From: Pseudoalteromonas shioyasakiensis
GTDB lineage: Bacteria > Pseudomonadota > Gammaproteobacteria > Enterobacterales > Alteromonadaceae
DNA length: 64,000 bases
Reading direction: 5' to 3'
Assembly (NCBI RefSeq): GCF_001550135.1
Contig: NZ_LRUE01000022.1
Location: forward strand, 62,001 to 126,000
Part shown: in pieces, positions 29,627 through 39,201 of the stretch
Layout of the letters: every line of letters starts with the position of its first letter
Numbering within the stretch: position 1 is the stretch's first letter
The notes under the pieces: model-generated
Database searches by the model: none
Told to the model about the DNA's origin: nothing
The model's input: only the letters and a program-made list of their open reading frames with translations
Translations under genes and position numbers: made by a program

Positions 29627-30073
29627 ATGAGCCTTTTATTAACGCTAAAAGATGCGCAAAAAGATGCGATGAAGGCAAAAGACAAAGAACGTCTTAAACC
29701 TATCCGCATGGTACTTGCTGCAATCAAGCAACGTGAAATTGACGAGCAAATTACGCTTGACGACGACGGTATTACCGCTGTTTTAGTAAAGCTTGTTAAG
29801 CAACGTCGCGATTCTTACACCCAGTACATTGATGCGGGTCGTGAAGATTTAGCTGAAATTGAAGCCAGTGAGATTAAAGCACTTGAAGAATTCTTACCTC
29901 AACAATTGAGTGAAGAAGAAATCATTGCTCTTATTGACTCGGCTATAGCTGATACAAACGCAGCGGGTATGCAAGACATGGGTAAGGTAATGGGAGTTAT
30001 CAAAAGCAAAGCTGAAGGTCGTGCCGATTTAGGTAAGATTTCTGGCTTAATCAAGCAACGATTAACTGCCTAA
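29627..30073 (+). CDS. yqeY: GatB/YqeY-domain protein
   Basis: The 148-residue helical protein matches the YqeY family, which shares the C-terminal tRNA-binding-like domain of the GatB amidotransferase subunit. Seen are LLLTLKDAQKDAMKAKDKERL at the start in part, VLVKLVKQRRDS, EFLPQQLSEEEI and MGKVMGVIKSKAEGRADLGKIS at the end. Its biochemical role is unsettled; binding to tRNA is a family inference. It starts 21 bp after rpsU, inside the rpsU-dnaG-rpoD operon, as in many non-enteric gammaproteobacteria. Confidence 0.92.
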   Translation: MSLLLTLKDAQKDAMKAKDKERLKPIRMVLAAIKQREIDEQITLDDDGITAVLVKLVKQRRDSYTQYIDAGREDLAEIEASEIKALEEFLPQQLSEEEIIALIDSAIADTNAAGMQDMGKVMGVIKSKAEGRADLGKISGLIKQRLTA

Positions 30074-30101
30074 CCCCCACATACAGATGTATGATTCAAG
30101 C

Positions 30102-30136
30102 AAACCGAGCCTAGTGCTCGGTTTCTTGCTTTTAGT
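30102..30136 (+). terminator. Hairpin between yqeY and dnaG, probable attenuator
   Basis: A 9-bp perfect stem (30102-30110 with 30116-30124, AAACCGAGC/GCTCGGTTT) and 5-base loop are followed by a broken T-tract. It occupies the place of the E. coli rpsU-dnaG terminator that keeps primase expression low. Confidence 0.78.
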
Positions 30137-30209
30137 CTTTCATAAACACAGTAATTGTGTTCAAATCTTATTTTACAACGCATAGATAGCGCAGGAAAAT
30201 ACAACAGCT

Positions 30210-31961
30210 ATGGCCGGAAAGATCCCTCGACAGTTTATTGATGATTTACTTGCTCGCACAGATATTGTTGAGTTAATTGATTCGAGAGTTGGCCTTAAAA
30301 AAGCAGGTAAAGACTACCAAGCCTGTTGCCCATTCCATAACGAAAAATCACCTTCATTTACCGTTTCTCAAGATAAACAGTTTTACCACTGCTTTGGTTG
30401 TGGTGCCAATGGCAATGCAATTTCGTTTGTCATGGAATACGACAAATTAGAGTTCGTTGACGCCATTGAAGAATTAGCGAGTATGCTCAATTTAGACGTA
30501 CCTCGCGAACAAGGCACAAGTTCAGGCCCACAACGCACCGCAGAACAAAAGCGCTCCGATTACGATTTAATGTTACATGCTGCTCGCTTTTATCAGCATC
30601 AGTTAAAGCATCATGCCAACTCAAAAACGGTTATCGACTATATCAAGGGCCGTGGTTTAAGTGGTGAAACAGCGAAAAAGTTCATGATTGGTTATGCGCC
30701 AAGTGAATGGGAAGCGCTATGCCAGCAACTTGGCCGCAACAAAGAACAAAAAGAGCAGCTTGTAGAACTAAAACTAGCCTCTGAAAAGTCGCCTGGTCGC
30801 CAATTTGACTTCTTCCGTGATCGACTCATGTTCCCTATTCGCGATAAACGCGGTCGGGTGATTGCCTTTGGTGGCCGTGTTATGCAAGCGGATCAAGGTC
30901 CTAAATACCTTAACTCACCAGAAACCCGTATTTTCCATAAAGGCTTTGAGCTATATGGTTTATACGAAGCCAAGCAAGCACATAAAAAACTTGAACATAT
31001 TTTAATTGTTGAAGGTTATATGGATGTTGTTGCTTTAGCTGAGCAAGGCATCGAATATGCCGTTGCCGCCCTTGGCACAGCAACGACCGCAGAACATATG
31101 CACACTTTATTTAGAACCACAGATAAAGTGATTTGCTGCTACGACGGTGACCGTGCTGGCCGCGATGCTGCTTGGCGTGCACTAGAAAATGCACTGCCTT
31201 ATCTTGGTGATGGTAAGTCGTTAAAGTTTGTGTTTTTACCAGATGGTGAAGACCCTGATTCACTGGTACAACAAGAAGGTAAAGACGCTTTCGAAGCAAG
31301 GTTAAGCGAAGCGGATGATTTTACTAAGGTGCTGTTTAATAAACTCAGCCAAGAGATAGACCTTACTCAAGACGCAGGTAAAGCAAAGCTCCTTAGTGAT
31401 GCCCTGCCACTAATTGAAAAAATCCCTAGTGATTTTTACCAAGAAAATATTTTGGAACATCTTGGCCGCTTAATTGGTCGAACAAGAGAGCAATTAAATA
31501 ATCGCGTTAAGTCGCCAAAGCAACAGCATGCGATTGAGCGTAAATTTAAAATAACGCCGATGCGCCAAGCGATTGGTATTTTATTACAACACCCAAATTT
31601 GGCGACCAGCATTGCTTATATGCCAGAGTTAGCTGAGATGAAAATAGCCGGTATTGAGCTATTTTTACGCATTCAGCACTTAGCACTAGAACGTGAAGGT
31701 ATCACGACGGCACAAATTTTAGAGTCATTTAGGGATGGCGCTGAATATGACGCGCTAGTGAAACTAGCAACTTGGCAGCACCAAATAAATGACGATCGTT
31801 TAGAGACGGTTTTTAAAAATACTTTTAAATTTATTGAAGACCAGTGTTTAAATTATCGACTAGAGACCCTATTAATAAAAGACAAGACCCAAGGCTTAAG
31901 CAGCGAAGAAAGGCTAGAATGCCACTTACTGACGCAAGCGTTAAAAGGCAGCAACAGCTAG
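30210..31961 (+). CDS. dnaG: DNA primase
   Basis: DnaG makes the RNA primers for replication with the DnaB helicase. The 583-residue protein (E. coli 581) has an N-terminal CHC2 zinc finger (C40, H43, C61, C64 in CPFHNEKSPSF and FHCFGCGANG-like YHCFGCGANG), the RNA polymerase core with EGYMDVVALAEQGI and the TOPRIM acidic residues CCYDGDRAGRDAA, and a C-terminal DnaB-interaction domain (about 440-583). It follows yqeY after 136 bp that hold a hairpin, and precedes rpoD. Confidence 0.97.
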   Translation: MAGKIPRQFIDDLLARTDIVELIDSRVGLKKAGKDYQACCPFHNEKSPSFTVSQDKQFYHCFGCGANGNAISFVMEYDKLEFVDAIEELASMLNLDVPREQGTSSGPQRTAEQKRSDYDLMLHAARFYQHQLKHHANSKTVIDYIKGRGLSGETAKKFMIGYAPSEWEALCQQLGRNKEQKEQLVELKLASEKSPGRQFDFFRDRLMFPIRDKRGRVIAFGGRVMQADQGPKYLNSPETRIFHKGFELYGLYEAKQAHKKLEHILIVEGYMDVVALAEQGIEYAVAALGTATTAEHMHTLFRTTDKVICCYDGDRAGRDAAWRALENALPYLGDGKSLKFVFLPDGEDPDSLVQQEGKDAFEARLSEADDFTKVLFNKLSQEIDLTQDAGKAKLLSDALPLIEKIPSDFYQENILEHLGRLIGRTREQLNNRVKSPKQQHAIERKFKITPMRQAIGILLQHPNLATSIAYMPELAEMKIAGIELFLRIQHLALEREGITTAQILESFRDGAEYDALVKLATWQHQINDDRLETVFKNTFKFIEDQCLNYRLETLLIKDKTQGLSSEERLECHLLTQALKGSNS

Positions 31962-31987
31962 TCAGAATTGAATAATGCTGTTATACT
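31959..31987 (+). promoter_or_regulatory. Candidate sigma-70 promoter for rpoD
   Basis: TAGTCA (31959-31964), 17 bp, then TATACT (31982-31987) overlaps the end of dnaG and could give a separate rpoD transcript starting about 90 bp before its ATG. Confidence 0.42.
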
Positions 31988-32084
31988 GTGCTATTCACTG
32001 CGTCTAGTTAGTTTTCGTGTCGCTTAATTAGTAAGCGAGCTGGCGCCTGTTGTATCAACTTTCAGAGTGGAAGAATAAATCTCT

Positions 32085-33944
32085 ATGGATCCAACTCCTC
32101 AGTCACAATTAAAGCTTCTGATTCAAAAAGGTAAAGAGCAAGGTTATTTAACTTTTGCAGAAGTTAATGATCACCTTCCACAAGACATTATCGACTCAGA
32201 TCAGGTAGAAGATATCATTAGCATGATTAATGATATGGGTATCAAGGTAAGCGAAAACGCACCTGATGCCGATGAATTAATGATGCAAGAAACAACGACA
32301 GACGAAGACGCAGCAGAAGCCGCGGCAGCTGCACTTGCGACTGTAGAAAAAGAGATCGGTCGAACAACTGACCCTGTACGTATGTATATGCGTGAAATGG
32401 GTACTGTTGAACTTCTTACGCGTGAAGGCGAAATCGTAATCGCTAAGCGTATTGAGGAAGGTATTAACCAAGTACAGATTTCAGTTGCTGAATACCCTGA
32501 AGCAATTACTTATCTACTAGAGCAATGGGACAAATTCGAAGCTGAAGAAATGCGCTTAAGCGATATTATCTCTGGCTTCTTTGATCCTAATAATGAAGAC
32601 GAATCACAAATTTCTGCAACACACATCGGTTCTGAGTTAAACGAAGAGCAACTCGACGAAGAAGACGACGAAGACGATGATGACGAAGATAGTGATGATG
32701 ATAGCGATGATGATAGCGATGGCGACACAGGTCCAGATCCTGAAGAAGCCCGTATTCACTTCGAAAACTTACGTGAGCTTTATAACAAAGCACGCGAAAC
32801 GTTCGAAGAAAAAGGTCGCTCACACCCTGATTCACTTGAAGCTATTGCAGAAATCGGCGAACTATTTAAAACATTTAAATTAGTGCCAAAACAGTTTGAC
32901 CGCATGGTTAACAACATGCGTGAAATGATGGACCGCGTTCGTGTACAAGAACGTATCATCATGAAGCAAGCTGTACAAATTGCTAAGTTACCGAAAAAGA
33001 ACTTCATCAAGCACTTTGCAAATAACGAAACAGACACAAGCTGGATTGACCTTGAGATTGCTGCAAACGAGAAATACTCAGTAGCACTTGAATCAGTTAA
33101 ACCAGAAATAATTCGTTGCATCAGCAAACTAAGTGCAATTGAAGAAAGCACAGGTCTTAGCATCGAACGAATTAAAGATATCAACCGTCGTATGAGTATT
33201 GGTGAAGCGAAAGCCCGCCGTGCGAAGAAAGAAATGGTTGAAGCGAACTTACGTCTTGTAATTTCAATTGCGAAAAAGTACACCAACCGTGGTTTACAGT
33301 TCTTAGACCTTATCCAAGAAGGTAATATTGGTCTAATGAAAGCGGTTGATAAGTTCGAATACCGCCGTGGTTATAAGTTCTCAACTTATGCAACATGGTG
33401 GATCCGTCAAGCAATCACACGTTCGATTGCTGACCAAGCACGTACCATCCGTATTCCTGTGCACATGATTGAGACGATCAACAAATTAAACCGTATCTCT
33501 CGTCAAATGCTACAAGAGATGGGTCGTGAGCCGAGCCCAGAAGAATTAGCTGAGCGTATGTTAATGCCTGAAGACAAGATCCGTAAGGTACTTAAAATCG
33601 CTAAAGAGCCAATTTCAATGGAAACACCAATCGGTGATGATGAAGATTCGCACTTAGGTGACTTCATTGAAGATACCACTATCGACTCACCTATTGATTC
33701 TGCAACCATGGAATCACTACGTGGCGCAACAAACGATGTACTAGCGGGCTTAACAGCACGTGAAGCTAAAGTACTACGTATGCGTTTCGGTATCGACATG
33801 AACACTGACCATACATTAGAAGAAGTAGGTAAACAATTTGACGTAACACGTGAGCGTATTCGTCAAATCGAAGCGAAAGCGTTACGTAAATTACGTCACC
33901 CTTCTCGCTCTGACTTACTAAAAAGCTTCTTAGATGCTAAGTAA
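32085..33944 (+). CDS. rpoD: RNA polymerase primary sigma factor (sigma-70)
   Basis: RpoD is the housekeeping sigma factor. The 619-residue protein (E. coli 613) has region 1.1 (about 1-80), region 1.2 with [21 protein letters not shown], a non-conserved insert with a very acidic tract of Asp, Glu and Ser (about residues 188-212), region 2 with [27 protein letters not shown]-type core including the -10 binding [10 protein letters not shown], region 3, and region 4 with [14 protein letters not shown] and [20 protein letters not shown]. It is the last gene of the macromolecular synthesis operon and is followed by a strong terminator. Confidence 0.97.
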   Translation: MDPTPQSQLKLLIQKGKEQGYLTFAEVNDHLPQDIIDSDQVEDIISMINDMGIKVSENAPDADELMMQETTTDEDAAEAAAAALATVEKEIGRTTDPVRMYMREMGTVELLTREGEIVIAKRIEEGINQVQISVAEYPEAITYLLEQWDKFEAEEMRLSDIISGFFDPNNEDESQISATHIGSELNEEQLDEEDDEDDDDEDSDDDSDDDSDGDTGPDPEEARIHFENLRELYNKARETFEEKGRSHPDSLEAIAEIGELFKTFKLVPKQFDRMVNNMREMMDRVRVQERIIMKQAVQIAKLPKKNFIKHFANNETDTSWIDLEIAANEKYSVALESVKPEIIRCISKLSAIEESTGLSIERIKDINRRMSIGEAKARRAKKEMVEANLRLVISIAKKYTNRGLQFLDLIQEGNIGLMKAVDKFEYRRGYKFSTYATWWIRQAITRSIADQARTIRIPVHMIETINKLNRISRQMLQEMGREPSPEELAERMLMPEDKIRKVLKIAKEPISMETPIGDDEDSHLGDFIEDTTIDSPIDSATMESLRGATNDVLAGLTAREAKVLRMRFGIDMNTDHTLEEVGKQFDVTRERIRQIEAKALRKLRHPSRSDLLKSFLDAK

Positions 33945-33965
33945 TTTAGTATCGCGTTATTAACT

Positions 33966-33993
33966 AAAAGGCCGCTGTTGCGGCCTTTTTTCT
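33966..33993 (+). terminator. rpoD terminator
   Basis: A 10-bp perfect stem (33966-33975 with 33980-33989, AAAAGGCCGC/GCGGCCTTTT), 4-base loop and a T-tract lie 21 bp past the rpoD stop. Confidence 0.94.
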
Positions 33994-34008
33994 ATTCGAG
34001 AGATATTC

Positions 34009-34890
34009 ATGGCTTGGATCCAAATTCGCATCAACGCAAATGCAGACAACGCAGAATTAATCAGCGACTTACTCATGGACACTGGCAGTGCGTCAGTCAC
34101 CTATGTTGATGCCAAAGATACCCCTATTTATGAGCCAAAACTTGGTACTGTGCAGTTATGGGCTGATACCACTGTGATTGGCCTGTATGACGCTAACCAT
34201 GATATGGACAGCGTAGTAGCAACATTAAATGCTGAAGCAACACTCGCCGATAAGCTCGTTTATAAAATTGAACAGCTTGAAGATAAAGATTGGGAGCGTG
34301 AGTGGATGGATAACTTCCACCCTATTCAATTCGGTGAGCGCTTATGGATCTGCCCAAGCTGGCGCGATATTCCAGATCCTGATGCGGTTAATGTATTGCT
34401 CGACCCTGGCCTTGCTTTTGGTACAGGCACCCATGCAACGACTGCGCTTTGTTTAAAATGGCTAGAAAGCCAAGATTTAACAGGTAAAACCGTGGTCGAC
34501 TTTGGTTGTGGCTCAGGTATTTTAGGAATTGCGGCGATCAAACTCGGCGCTGAACGTATGATCGGTATCGATATAGATCCTCAAGCCCTTGAAGCAAGCC
34601 GCGATAATGCAAAACGTAATGGCGTTGCAGATAAACTTGAAGTGTATTTACCTGAAGATCAGCCAGAATTTACAGCCGATATTGTGGTTGCAAACATCTT
34701 AGCTCAACCACTTCGCGAACTACATGAAGTGATTTTAGGTCTTTTAAAACCGAATGGTAAAATTGCTATGTCAGGTATTTTAGAAGAACAAGCTCAGTCT
34801 GTAGCCGATGTTTACGCCCCGTTTTTAGCACTTGATGACGTGGCTGTTGAGGGTGAATGGACCCGAGTCAGCGGCATCAAGAAAGCCTAA
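34009..34890 (+). CDS. prmA: Ribosomal protein L11 methyltransferase
   Basis: PrmA trimethylates several amino groups of ribosomal protein uL11. The 293-residue protein (E. coli 293) has the small N-terminal substrate-recognition domain starting [11 protein letters not shown], the linker with [10 protein letters not shown], then the SAM-binding domain with [33 protein letters not shown] and the catalytic NILAQPL. It stands alone between the rpoD terminator and its own terminator. Confidence 0.96.
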   Translation: MAWIQIRINANADNAELISDLLMDTGSASVTYVDAKDTPIYEPKLGTVQLWADTTVIGLYDANHDMDSVVATLNAEATLADKLVYKIEQLEDKDWEREWMDNFHPIQFGERLWICPSWRDIPDPDAVNVLLDPGLAFGTGTHATTALCLKWLESQDLTGKTVVDFGCGSGILGIAAIKLGAERMIGIDIDPQALEASRDNAKRNGVADKLEVYLPEDQPEFTADIVVANILAQPLRELHEVILGLLKPNGKIAMSGILEEQAQSVADVYAPFLALDDVAVEGEWTRVSGIKKA

Positions 34891-34920
34891 ATAGCACTAG
34901 AGTATTTACTCAAACATAAT

Positions 34921-34957
34921 AGGTAAAGCCAGTATTTAACAGGCTTTACCTTATTTT
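34921..34957 (+). terminator. prmA terminator
   Basis: A 10-bp perfect stem (34921-34930 with 34942-34951, AGGTAAAGCC/GGCTTTACCT) with an 11-base loop is followed by TATTTTT, 31 bp past the prmA stop. Confidence 0.85.
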
Positions 34958-35099
34958 TACAGTTAGTAGTTTCTCACTTTTTTGTGAGTAAAAAATTTTT
35001 CTGTTCAAATATCAAACAAATCAACCTACCCGTCAAACTGTTATCAAAAGTCAATACGAAAAGGGCAAAAAAAAGTCACTTTTGTTCAATTTATAGCCT

Positions 35100-35134
35100 T
35101 TGATTTTTGTAAAAAAAGCCGTAAACTTAGCGCC
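35100..35134 (+). promoter_or_regulatory. dusB-fis promoter with G+C-rich discriminator
   Basis: TTGATT (35100-35105), a 16-bp spacer and TAAACT (35122-35127) are followed by TAGCGCCCC. A G+C-rich stretch between the -10 and the start is typical of promoters shut down by ppGpp, including the E. coli dusB-fis promoter. The preceding 35000-35100 is AT-rich and may be an UP element or hold Fis sites. Confidence 0.55.
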
Positions 35135-35161
35135 CCTTGAAAAGAGGCCAATTGAATAACA

Positions 35162-36133
35162 GTGCGTATCGGTTCATACCAACTTGAGAACAATGTAATT
35201 GTCGCGCCAATGGCAGGCATTACAGACAGACCATTTAGACAACTTTGCCGTCGCTTAGGTGCGGGCCTTGCTGTTTCTGAAATGCTCTCGTCAAACCCGA
35301 AAGTATGGAAAACTGAAAAATCGATGAACCGTATGGATCACAGCGGTGAGTCGGGAATTCGTTCGGTGCAAATCGCCGGAGCCGATCCTGAGCTTATGGC
35401 ACAGGCAGCACAATTCAATGTCAGCAATGGTGCACAGATCATAGATATCAATATGGGGTGCCCAGCTAAAAAAGTGAATAAGAAACTCGCAGGCTCTGCC
35501 TTATTACAGTTTCCTGAATTAGTACAAGAGATACTCGATGCCGTTGTTAATGCTGTCGATGTCCCTGTCACTTTAAAAATCCGTACCGGATGGGATCAGG
35601 ATAACCGTAATGGTGTCGAGATTGCGAGAATAGCTGAACGTTATGGCATTGCCTCACTGGCAGTACACGGGCGAACGCGCGCATGTATGTATAAAGGTGA
35701 AGCAGAGTACGCCACAATTAGGGATATTAAACGTTCAGTGTCTATCCCTGTCGTTGCCAATGGTGATATTACTTCACCAGAAAAAGCAAAGCAGGTTTTG
35801 GATTATACGGGTGCAGATGCCATTATGATTGGTCGAGCCGCCCAAGGTCGCCCTTGGATTTTTAGGGAGATAGACCACTATTTGCGAACTGGAGAACATT
35901 TGCCAGCACCTGAAATTTCAGAAGTGCGCAGCATTTTGATGGAGCATTTAGACAATCTTCATCAGTTTTACGGGGAGCCAATGGGAGCGCGTATCGCTCG
36001 AAAGCATGTATCTTGGTATTTGCAAACCCATGACAGTGACGGTCAGTTTAGGCGAGTATTTAATGCGTTAGATAACCCACAGGCACAAGTCGACGCATTA
36101 GAAGAATACTTTAAAACACTAGCAGCTAACTAA
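35162..36133 (+). CDS. dusB: tRNA-dihydrouridine synthase B
   Basis: DusB reduces uridine in the tRNA D-loop with FMN and NADPH. The 323-residue TIM-barrel protein shows [14 protein letters not shown], the catalytic cysteine C100 in [31 protein letters not shown] and [11 protein letters not shown]. The start is GTG 35162, two codons before the conserved IGSYQLEN, with no competing ATG. It is the first gene of the conserved dusB-fis operon, 21 bp before fis. Confidence 0.96.
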   Translation: MRIGSYQLENNVIVAPMAGITDRPFRQLCRRLGAGLAVSEMLSSNPKVWKTEKSMNRMDHSGESGIRSVQIAGADPELMAQAAQFNVSNGAQIIDINMGCPAKKVNKKLAGSALLQFPELVQEILDAVVNAVDVPVTLKIRTGWDQDNRNGVEIARIAERYGIASLAVHGRTRACMYKGEAEYATIRDIKRSVSIPVVANGDITSPEKAKQVLDYTGADAIMIGRAAQGRPWIFREIDHYLRTGEHLPAPEISEVRSILMEHLDNLHQFYGEPMGARIARKHVSWYLQTHDSDGQFRRVFNALDNPQAQVDALEEYFKTLAAN

Positions 36134-36154
36134 GAAAGAAAGAGACATATAACG

Positions 36155-36445
36155 ATGTTCGAACAAAACGTGACTTCTCCATTTATCACAAACCCTCATG
36201 TACAGTCACACGAGAAACCACAGCCGTTGCGTGATGCAGTGAAAAAAGCTGTTCATCACTACTTAAAGCAACTTAATGGTCAAGACGTACAAGACGTATA
36301 CGACCTTGTTCTTTCTGAGCTAGAAGCACCATTACTTGAAGAAGTAATGACGTACACGCGTGGTAACCAAACTCGTGCTGCAATCTTACTAGGTATCAAC
36401 CGTGGTACTTTACGTAAGAAACTTAAAAAGTACGGCATGAACTAA
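36155..36445 (+). CDS. fis: DNA-binding protein Fis
   Basis: Fis is a small nucleoid protein that bends DNA and activates rRNA and other growth-related promoters. The 96-residue protein (E. coli 98) ends with the helix-turn-helix [20 protein letters not shown] and GMN, and has the N-terminal arm and [15 protein letters not shown]-like core of the family ([13 protein letters not shown] here). It is the second gene of dusB-fis and is followed by a strong terminator. Confidence 0.97.
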   Translation: MFEQNVTSPFITNPHVQSHEKPQPLRDAVKKAVHHYLKQLNGQDVQDVYDLVLSELEAPLLEEVMTYTRGNQTRAAILLGINRGTLRKKLKKYGMN

Positions 36446-36532
36446 TACCCGTTATATTGAATCCGTAATCAGTTTAACGAGCCATCGTTATAATTGCTTA
36501 CAGCTTCATAGTAACTGGTAATAAGTTATTTG

Positions 36533-36560
36533 AAAAAAGCACCTTAGGGTGCTTTTTTTA
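36533..36560 (+). terminator. dusB-fis terminator
   Basis: An 11-bp perfect stem (36533-36543 with 36548-36558, core AAGCACC/GGTGCTT), 4-base loop and T7 lie about 90 bp past the fis stop. Confidence 0.92.
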
Positions 36561-36675
36561 TAGCTGTTAAAAACTATGCAAAATCCTCACGCTTTAAACG
36601 TCGTTTTTTAAAGCAGATTCAGTTAAAATACCGCCTTTCTAAGCTAGCTCAAACATTGAGGTAATCAAAACTACA

Positions 36676-38262
36676 ATGGATACACATCGTCCAATTCGTC
36701 GCGCACTATTAAGTGTGTCAGATAAAACCGGTATCGTTGAATTTGCTCGCGCTCTTGAAGCACAAGGCGTGGATATTTTATCAACTGGCGGTACTTGCAA
36801 ATTACTTGCTGATAACGGCATCAAAGTCACTGAAGTATCTGACCATACTGGTCACCCTGAGATCATGGATGGTCGCGTAAAAACACTTCATCCAAAAATT
36901 CACGGCGGCATCTTAGCGCGTCGCGGTCAAGATGAAGACGTAATGAGCGAGAACAACATCTCTGCTATCGATATCGTTGTAGTTAACTTATACCCCTTCG
37001 CAAACACTGTTGCGAAAGAAGACTGCAGCCTAGAAGATGCGATTGAAAACATCGATATCGGTGGTCCAACTATGGTTCGCGCTGCGGCGAAAAACCATAA
37101 AGACGTAACTATCGTAGTTAATGCAAAAGATTACGACCGTGTGATCAGCGAAATGCAAAGCAACAACGGTTCAACAACTTATAAAACACGTTTTGATCTA
37201 GCTATTGCTGCTTACGAGCACACAGCTCAGTACGATGGCATGATTGCAAACTACTTCGGCAAAATGGTTCCTGACTACACAGAGGAAGCTGCTGAAGAGA
37301 CTAAATTCCCACGTACTATCAACATGCAGTTCACTAAAAAGCAAGATATGCGCTACGGTGAGAACTCACACCAAGACGCTGCTTTTTATGTTGAAAACGA
37401 CCTAACTGAAGCATCTGTTGCGACTGCAGTTCAACTGCAAGGTAAAGCACTTTCTTACAACAACATTGCTGACACTGACGCAGCATTAGAGTGTGTAAAA
37501 GAATTCGACGTACCAGCGTGTGTTATCGTAAAACATGCGAACCCTTGTGGTGTGTCAATTGGTGACAACATTCTTGAAGCCTATGATCGCGCATTCAAAA
37601 CTGACCCTACATCAGCATTTGGTGGCATCATCGCATTCAACAAAGAGCTTGATGCAGACACAGCTGAAGCAATTGTTGCTCGTCAATTCGTTGAAGTTAT
37701 CATTGCACCTAAAGTATCTGAAGCCGCTGCACAAATCGTATCTGCTAAGCAAAATGTTCGTTTATTAGAATGTGGTGAATGGACGGGTAATGCAACAGGT
37801 CACGACATCAAGCGTGTTAATGGCGGTATTCTAGTTCAAGACCGCGACCTAGGCATGGTAACGCAAGGCGACCTTAAGGTTGTATCTAAGCGTCAACCAA
37901 CTGAGCAAGAATTAAAAGATTTATTATTCTGCTGGAAAGTAGCTAAATTCGTTAAGTCTAACGCAATTGTTTATGCACGTGACGGTATGACAATTGGTGT
38001 AGGTGCAGGTCAAATGAGCCGCGTTTACTCAGCGAAAATTGCTGGTATCAAAGCTGCTGACGAAAACCTTGAAGTAAAAGGTTCAGTTATGGCATCGGAT
38101 GCATTCTTCCCATTCCGTGACGGTATTGATGCAGCAGCAGAGGCTGGCATCACAGCAGTTATTCAACCAGGTGGTTCAATGCGCGATGAAGAAGTTATCG
38201 CTGCAGCTGACGAAGCTGGTATGGCAATGGTATTTACAGGTATGCGCCATTTCCGCCACTAA
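36676..38262 (+). CDS. purH: Bifunctional AICAR transformylase / IMP cyclohydrolase
   Basis: PurH does the last two steps of IMP synthesis. The 528-residue protein (E. coli 529) has the N-terminal IMP cyclohydrolase domain with [35 protein letters not shown] and NLYPF, and the C-terminal transformylase with [23 protein letters not shown] (Lys-His pair), [10 protein letters not shown] and [12 protein letters not shown]. It has its own terminator, so it is not co-transcribed with purD in the simple purHD manner of E. coli. Confidence 0.97.
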   Translation: MDTHRPIRRALLSVSDKTGIVEFARALEAQGVDILSTGGTCKLLADNGIKVTEVSDHTGHPEIMDGRVKTLHPKIHGGILARRGQDEDVMSENNISAIDIVVVNLYPFANTVAKEDCSLEDAIENIDIGGPTMVRAAAKNHKDVTIVVNAKDYDRVISEMQSNNGSTTYKTRFDLAIAAYEHTAQYDGMIANYFGKMVPDYTEEAAEETKFPRTINMQFTKKQDMRYGENSHQDAAFYVENDLTEASVATAVQLQGKALSYNNIADTDAALECVKEFDVPACVIVKHANPCGVSIGDNILEAYDRAFKTDPTSAFGGIIAFNKELDADTAEAIVARQFVEVIIAPKVSEAAAQIVSAKQNVRLLECGEWTGNATGHDIKRVNGGILVQDRDLGMVTQGDLKVVSKRQPTEQELKDLLFCWKVAKFVKSNAIVYARDGMTIGVGAGQMSRVYSAKIAGIKAADENLEVKGSVMASDAFFPFRDGIDAAAEAGITAVIQPGGSMRDEEVIAAADEAGMAMVFTGMRHFRH

Positions 38263-38268
38263 TCACAT

Positions 38269-38299
38269 AAAGGGTTAAGCACATAGCTTAACCCTTTTT
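38269..38299 (+). terminator. purH terminator
   Basis: A 12-bp perfect stem (38269-38280 with 38286-38297, AAAGGGTTAAGC/GCTTAACCCTTT), 5-base loop and T-tract lie just past the purH stop. Confidence 0.93.
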
Positions 38300-38361
38300 G
38301 TTTGCCACAAATTCACGTATTCTGATTAATAATAATAATTACCCATATAATGAAGGAACAG

Positions 38362-39186
38362 ATGATGAAATTTGCCGTAAAATCGTTACTCGTTGCCAGC
38401 CTTGCACTGACATCAGCACAGGCTTTAAGCCATTCTCATGAATCAGCGCTTACACAAGCTGTGCAATCAAGCGAACGTGATGCTAAAAATAGCGCACGTG
38501 ATAAATATCGCCATCCAGTTGAGACACTTGAGTTCTTTGGCTTTAAGCCAAACATGACAGTTGTTGAAATTGCACCGGGCGGTGGCTGGTATAGCGAAAT
38601 TCTTGCGCCAGCTGTAAAAGGCCATGGTGTTTACTACGCGGCACATTTCCCTGCTGATTCTGAGGTGGGTTATTACCAACGTTCATTAGCTGGTTTTAAG
38701 AAAAAGATGAGCGATGACGCACGCTTCAGTGAAGTTAAACTAACTGAATTTGCGCCAGTAACACATCTTGATATTGCACCAGCGGGTAGCGCAGATCTTG
38801 TCTTAACATTTAGAAATGTACACAACTGGTACATGGGTAAAGATAAAGAAGGCGCGTTAAGTGCGTTTAAAGCATTTTATAAAGCACTTAAACCAGGCGG
38901 CACTTTAGGTGTGGTTGAACACCGCCTACCTGAAGCGCGCAGCGATGAAGATCAGAAATCATCAGGTTATATGAAGCAAAGCTATGTAATTGAAATTGCA
39001 AAGCAAGCTGGCTTTGAACTAGTGGCAAGCAGTGACATTAATGCAAACCCTCTTGATACAGCGGATCACCCTAAAGGGGTGTGGACACTACCACCGCGTT
39101 TAGCACTTGACGAAAAAGATGCTGCTAAATATAAAGCGATTGGTGAAAGTGATCGTATGACGCTGAAGTTTAAAAAACCGCTATAA
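38362..39186 (+). CDS. Exported class I SAM-dependent methyltransferase-like protein
   Basis: The 274-residue protein has a clear signal peptide (KFAVKSLLVASLALTSAQALS) followed by a Rossmann methyltransferase domain: motif I VVEIAPGGGWYSEIL near residue 60, the ADLVLTFRNVHNW motif IV region, and LKPGGTLGVVEHR. It belongs to the predicted methyltransferases of the COG4798 kind. Substrate is unknown, and a periplasmic place is odd because SAM is cytoplasmic. ATG 38362 is chosen because an AAGGA ribosome binding site lies before it; ATG 38350 is upstream of that site. It lies between purH and purD, 15 bp before purD, and so probably shares a transcript with purD. Confidence 0.85.
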   Translation: MMKFAVKSLLVASLALTSAQALSHSHESALTQAVQSSERDAKNSARDKYRHPVETLEFFGFKPNMTVVEIAPGGGWYSEILAPAVKGHGVYYAAHFPADSEVGYYQRSLAGFKKKMSDDARFSEVKLTEFAPVTHLDIAPAGSADLVLTFRNVHNWYMGKDKEGALSAFKAFYKALKPGGTLGVVEHRLPEARSDEDQKSSGYMKQSYVIEIAKQAGFELVASSDINANPLDTADHPKGVWTLPPRLALDEKDAAKYKAIGESDRMTLKFKKPL

Positions 39187-39201
39187 ATAGGATTATACGC
39201 C

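Noticed and set aside
32510-33286. Ser-rich and other frames opposite rpoD
   Set aside because: They mirror the Asp/Glu codons of the acidic tract and the conserved regions of rpoD.
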